Shown one piece after another: positions 62,835-64,000 of a DNA stretch of 64,000 nt. A program made the position numbers and the translations under genes. Numbering within the stretch: position 1 is the first letter of the stretch; each line of letters starts with the position of its first letter. Origin of the DNA: an uncultured Dehalococcoidia bacterium (GTDB taxonomy: Bacteria > Chloroflexota > Dehalococcoidia > Lucifugimonadales > G958296245); NCBI GenBank assembly GCA_958296245.1, contig OY282458.1, forward strand, positions 1 to 64,000. Direction: 5' to 3'. Under the pieces are notes generated by a model. That model searched no databases. It saw nothing but the letters and a program-made list of their open reading frames with translations, and had not been told where the DNA came from.

Positions 62835-64000
62835 ATGACTACCCCAGCAAGACGCCAATACCTCCGCATCAAGAAGGAGCATGAGGATGCCATCCTGCTG
62901 TTCAGGATGGGGGACTTCTACGAGACCTTCGACGACGACGCGCGCGTCGTATCGCGGGAGCTCGAGATCGCCCTGACCGCGAGGGAGATGGGGCGCGGGC
63001 ACCGTGTGCCTCTCGCCGGGATCCCCTACCACTCCCTCGACTCCTACTTGGCGCGCCTGATAAAGAAGGGGTTCCGAGTCGCCATATGCGAGCAGACCAG
63101 CGACCCGGCGAAGTCTCGCGGTCTGGTCGACCGGGAGGTGGTGCGCGTCGTTACGCCCGGCACCGTCGTCGAGGACTCCATCTTGGAGCAGAAGGTCAAC
63201 AACTACCTCGCGGCCGCTCTGGTGGACGGCGCAACGGCCGGCCTTGCGTACGTCGACATCACTACAAGCGAGTTCTACACGACGCATCTGCCCGCCGTCG
63301 ACCTCCCCGCCGAACTGGGGAGACTTCTGCCCGCCGAGGTGCTGACGCCCGAGCTCGGGCAGGCCCCCGCCGAGCTGAGCGCCGCCGTAACTACGATGGA
63401 GGACCGCGCGTTTCACGTCGAGACCGCGCGCGAGGCGCTGCTCGACCACTTCGGCACGGCCTCCTTGGAGGCCTACGGATGCGAACATCTCCCCCTGGCA
63501 ACTGCCGCCGCAGGCGCAATTATCGACTACCTGGGACGCCATAACAGGGAGGCGCTGGCTCAACTCACCACCCTTCGGACCTATTCGACCGCCTCCTACA
63601 TGGTCTTGGACACTCAGACGAGGCGCAACCTGGATCTGTTCGAGAGCGGCCGGCAGGGCGACCGGAACGCGTCGCTATTCTCCGTTCTCGACCAGACCCG
63701 CACCTCCATGGGCGGGCGCCTACTCAGAACGTGGATCGGACAGCCGCTGCTGGACCTCGAAGACCTGCGGCGCAGGCAGGACGCGGTGGCGTGGTTCCAC
63801 CGCAGCACGCTGAGACGAGGTCGCGTCACGTCCATTCTGGACTCCGTTTCCGACGTGGAGCGGCTCATCAACAGGGTGAGGAGCAACAGCGCTTCCCCAA
63901 GGGACCTGATTGCTCTCAAGCGCAGCCTCGAAGCGGCCCCCGATCTTAGGCTTGTGCTGGAGGAAGACGATGACTCGGAGCAGGTCGAGTGGCTTTCGCG
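62835..64000 (+). CDS. mutS: DNA mismatch repair protein MutS, N-terminal part (cut by window end)
   Basis: The frame is open from ATG 62835 to the window end (388 codons). Residues 1-120 form the mismatch-recognition domain with the Phe-x-Glu wedge in LFRMGDFYETFDDDA and ALTAREMGRGHRVPLAGIPY, HSLDSYLARLIKKGFRVAIC. The connector domain follows (NNYLAAALVDGATAGLAYVD, FYTTHLPAVDLPAELGRLLP), then the start of the core lever domain (MVLDTQTRRNLDLFESGRQG, LFSVLDQTRTSMGGRLLRTW). The ATPase domain would lie beyond the window. It recognises mispairs after replication. Confidence 0.96.
   Translation, partial: MTTPARRQYLRIKKEHEDAILLFRMGDFYETFDDDARVVSRELEIALTAREMGRGHRVPLAGIPYHSLDSYLARLIKKGFRVAICEQTSDPAKSRGLVDREVVRVVTPGTVVEDSILEQKVNNYLAAALVDGATAGLAYVDITTSEFYTTHLPAVDLPAELGRLLPAEVLTPELGQAPAELSAAVTTMEDRAFHVETAREALLDHFGTASLEAYGCEHLPLATAAAGAIIDYLGRHNREALAQLTTLRTYSTASYMVLDTQTRRNLDLFESGRQGDRNASLFSVLDQTRTSMGGRLLRTWIGQPLLDLEDLRRRQDAVAWFHRSTLRRGRVTSILDSVSDVERLINRVRSNSASPRDLIALKRSLEAAPDLRLVLEEDDDSEQVEWLS

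Noticed and set aside
62640-63563. 307-codon minus-strand frame
   Set aside because: Antisense to mutS, whose protein is unmistakable.
62835-64000. mutS as a truncated pseudogene
   Set aside because: The frame is open to the last base; it is cut only by the window edge.

Overview
The window is GC-rich bacterial chromosome, densely packed with core genes. Several proteins look typical of Chloroflexota, most likely a Dehalococcoidia/SAR202-type lineage: a DUF5679 mini-protein, a sunset/lamin-tail lipoprotein, EF-P with a KMQQRAP loop, and a HIT protein. This placement is inferred from protein style, not from a marker-gene search.

Layout. 0-6 kb: HIT and VOC proteins, argS, a Thr/Pro-rich lipoprotein and selD. 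selD must be read through an in-frame UGA (selenocysteine). 6-11.2 kb: a solute-binding lipoprotein, an ABC-2 exporter pair, and an unusual two-gene unit (ribbon-helix-helix protein plus zinc-ribbon protein). 11.2-14.4 kb: a cobalamin riboswitch with its promoter and terminator, then a B12-type ABC importer (binding protein, permease, ATPase). 14.3-18.9 kb: a tight minus-strand operon efp-xseA-xseB-PHP-rhomboid-purN. 19-25.5 kb: thioredoxin-like and FixH/YtkA-like envelope proteins, lutAB, purA and a coiled-coil lipoprotein. 25.5-29 kb: phage tail genes. 29-34.2 kb: a sugar isomerase / Gfo-Idh dehydrogenase / PmoA-like operon and a large coiled-coil protein of unknown function. 34.5-42.3 kb: a complete F-type ATP synthase operon with a zinc-ribbon gene inserted. 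42.9-46.4 kb: phage head genes (HK97-type protease and capsid, connector, neck protein). 46.7-54 kb: purM, DUF2461, a deacylase, selA, rarA, trpB. 54-64 kb: small regulatory or membrane genes, a PduO-type cobalamin adenosyltransferase, a his cluster (hisH, hisA, methyltransferase, hisF, hisIE), ribosomal proteins L21, L27 and L31, a DUF5679 gene, and the start of mutS.

Two threads connect distant genes. selD (with its own UGA codon) and selA show that the organism uses selenocysteine; selB and tRNA-Sec are not in the window. The B12 riboswitch, the importer and the adenosyltransferase show cobalamin salvage.

Most intergenic spaces are filled by at least three families of short non-coding elements with terminal inverted repeats (called A, B and D here). 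Some carry internal tandem expansions. Family B places a TATAAT-like box in front of the next gene at four or five loci. The most striking layout is a phage head module and a phage tail module on the same strand and in normal phage order, but 14 kb apart with the ATP synthase operon between them. No terminase, portal, tape-measure or integrase gene was recognised. This suggests a domesticated, GTA-like or repeat-rearranged particle locus.
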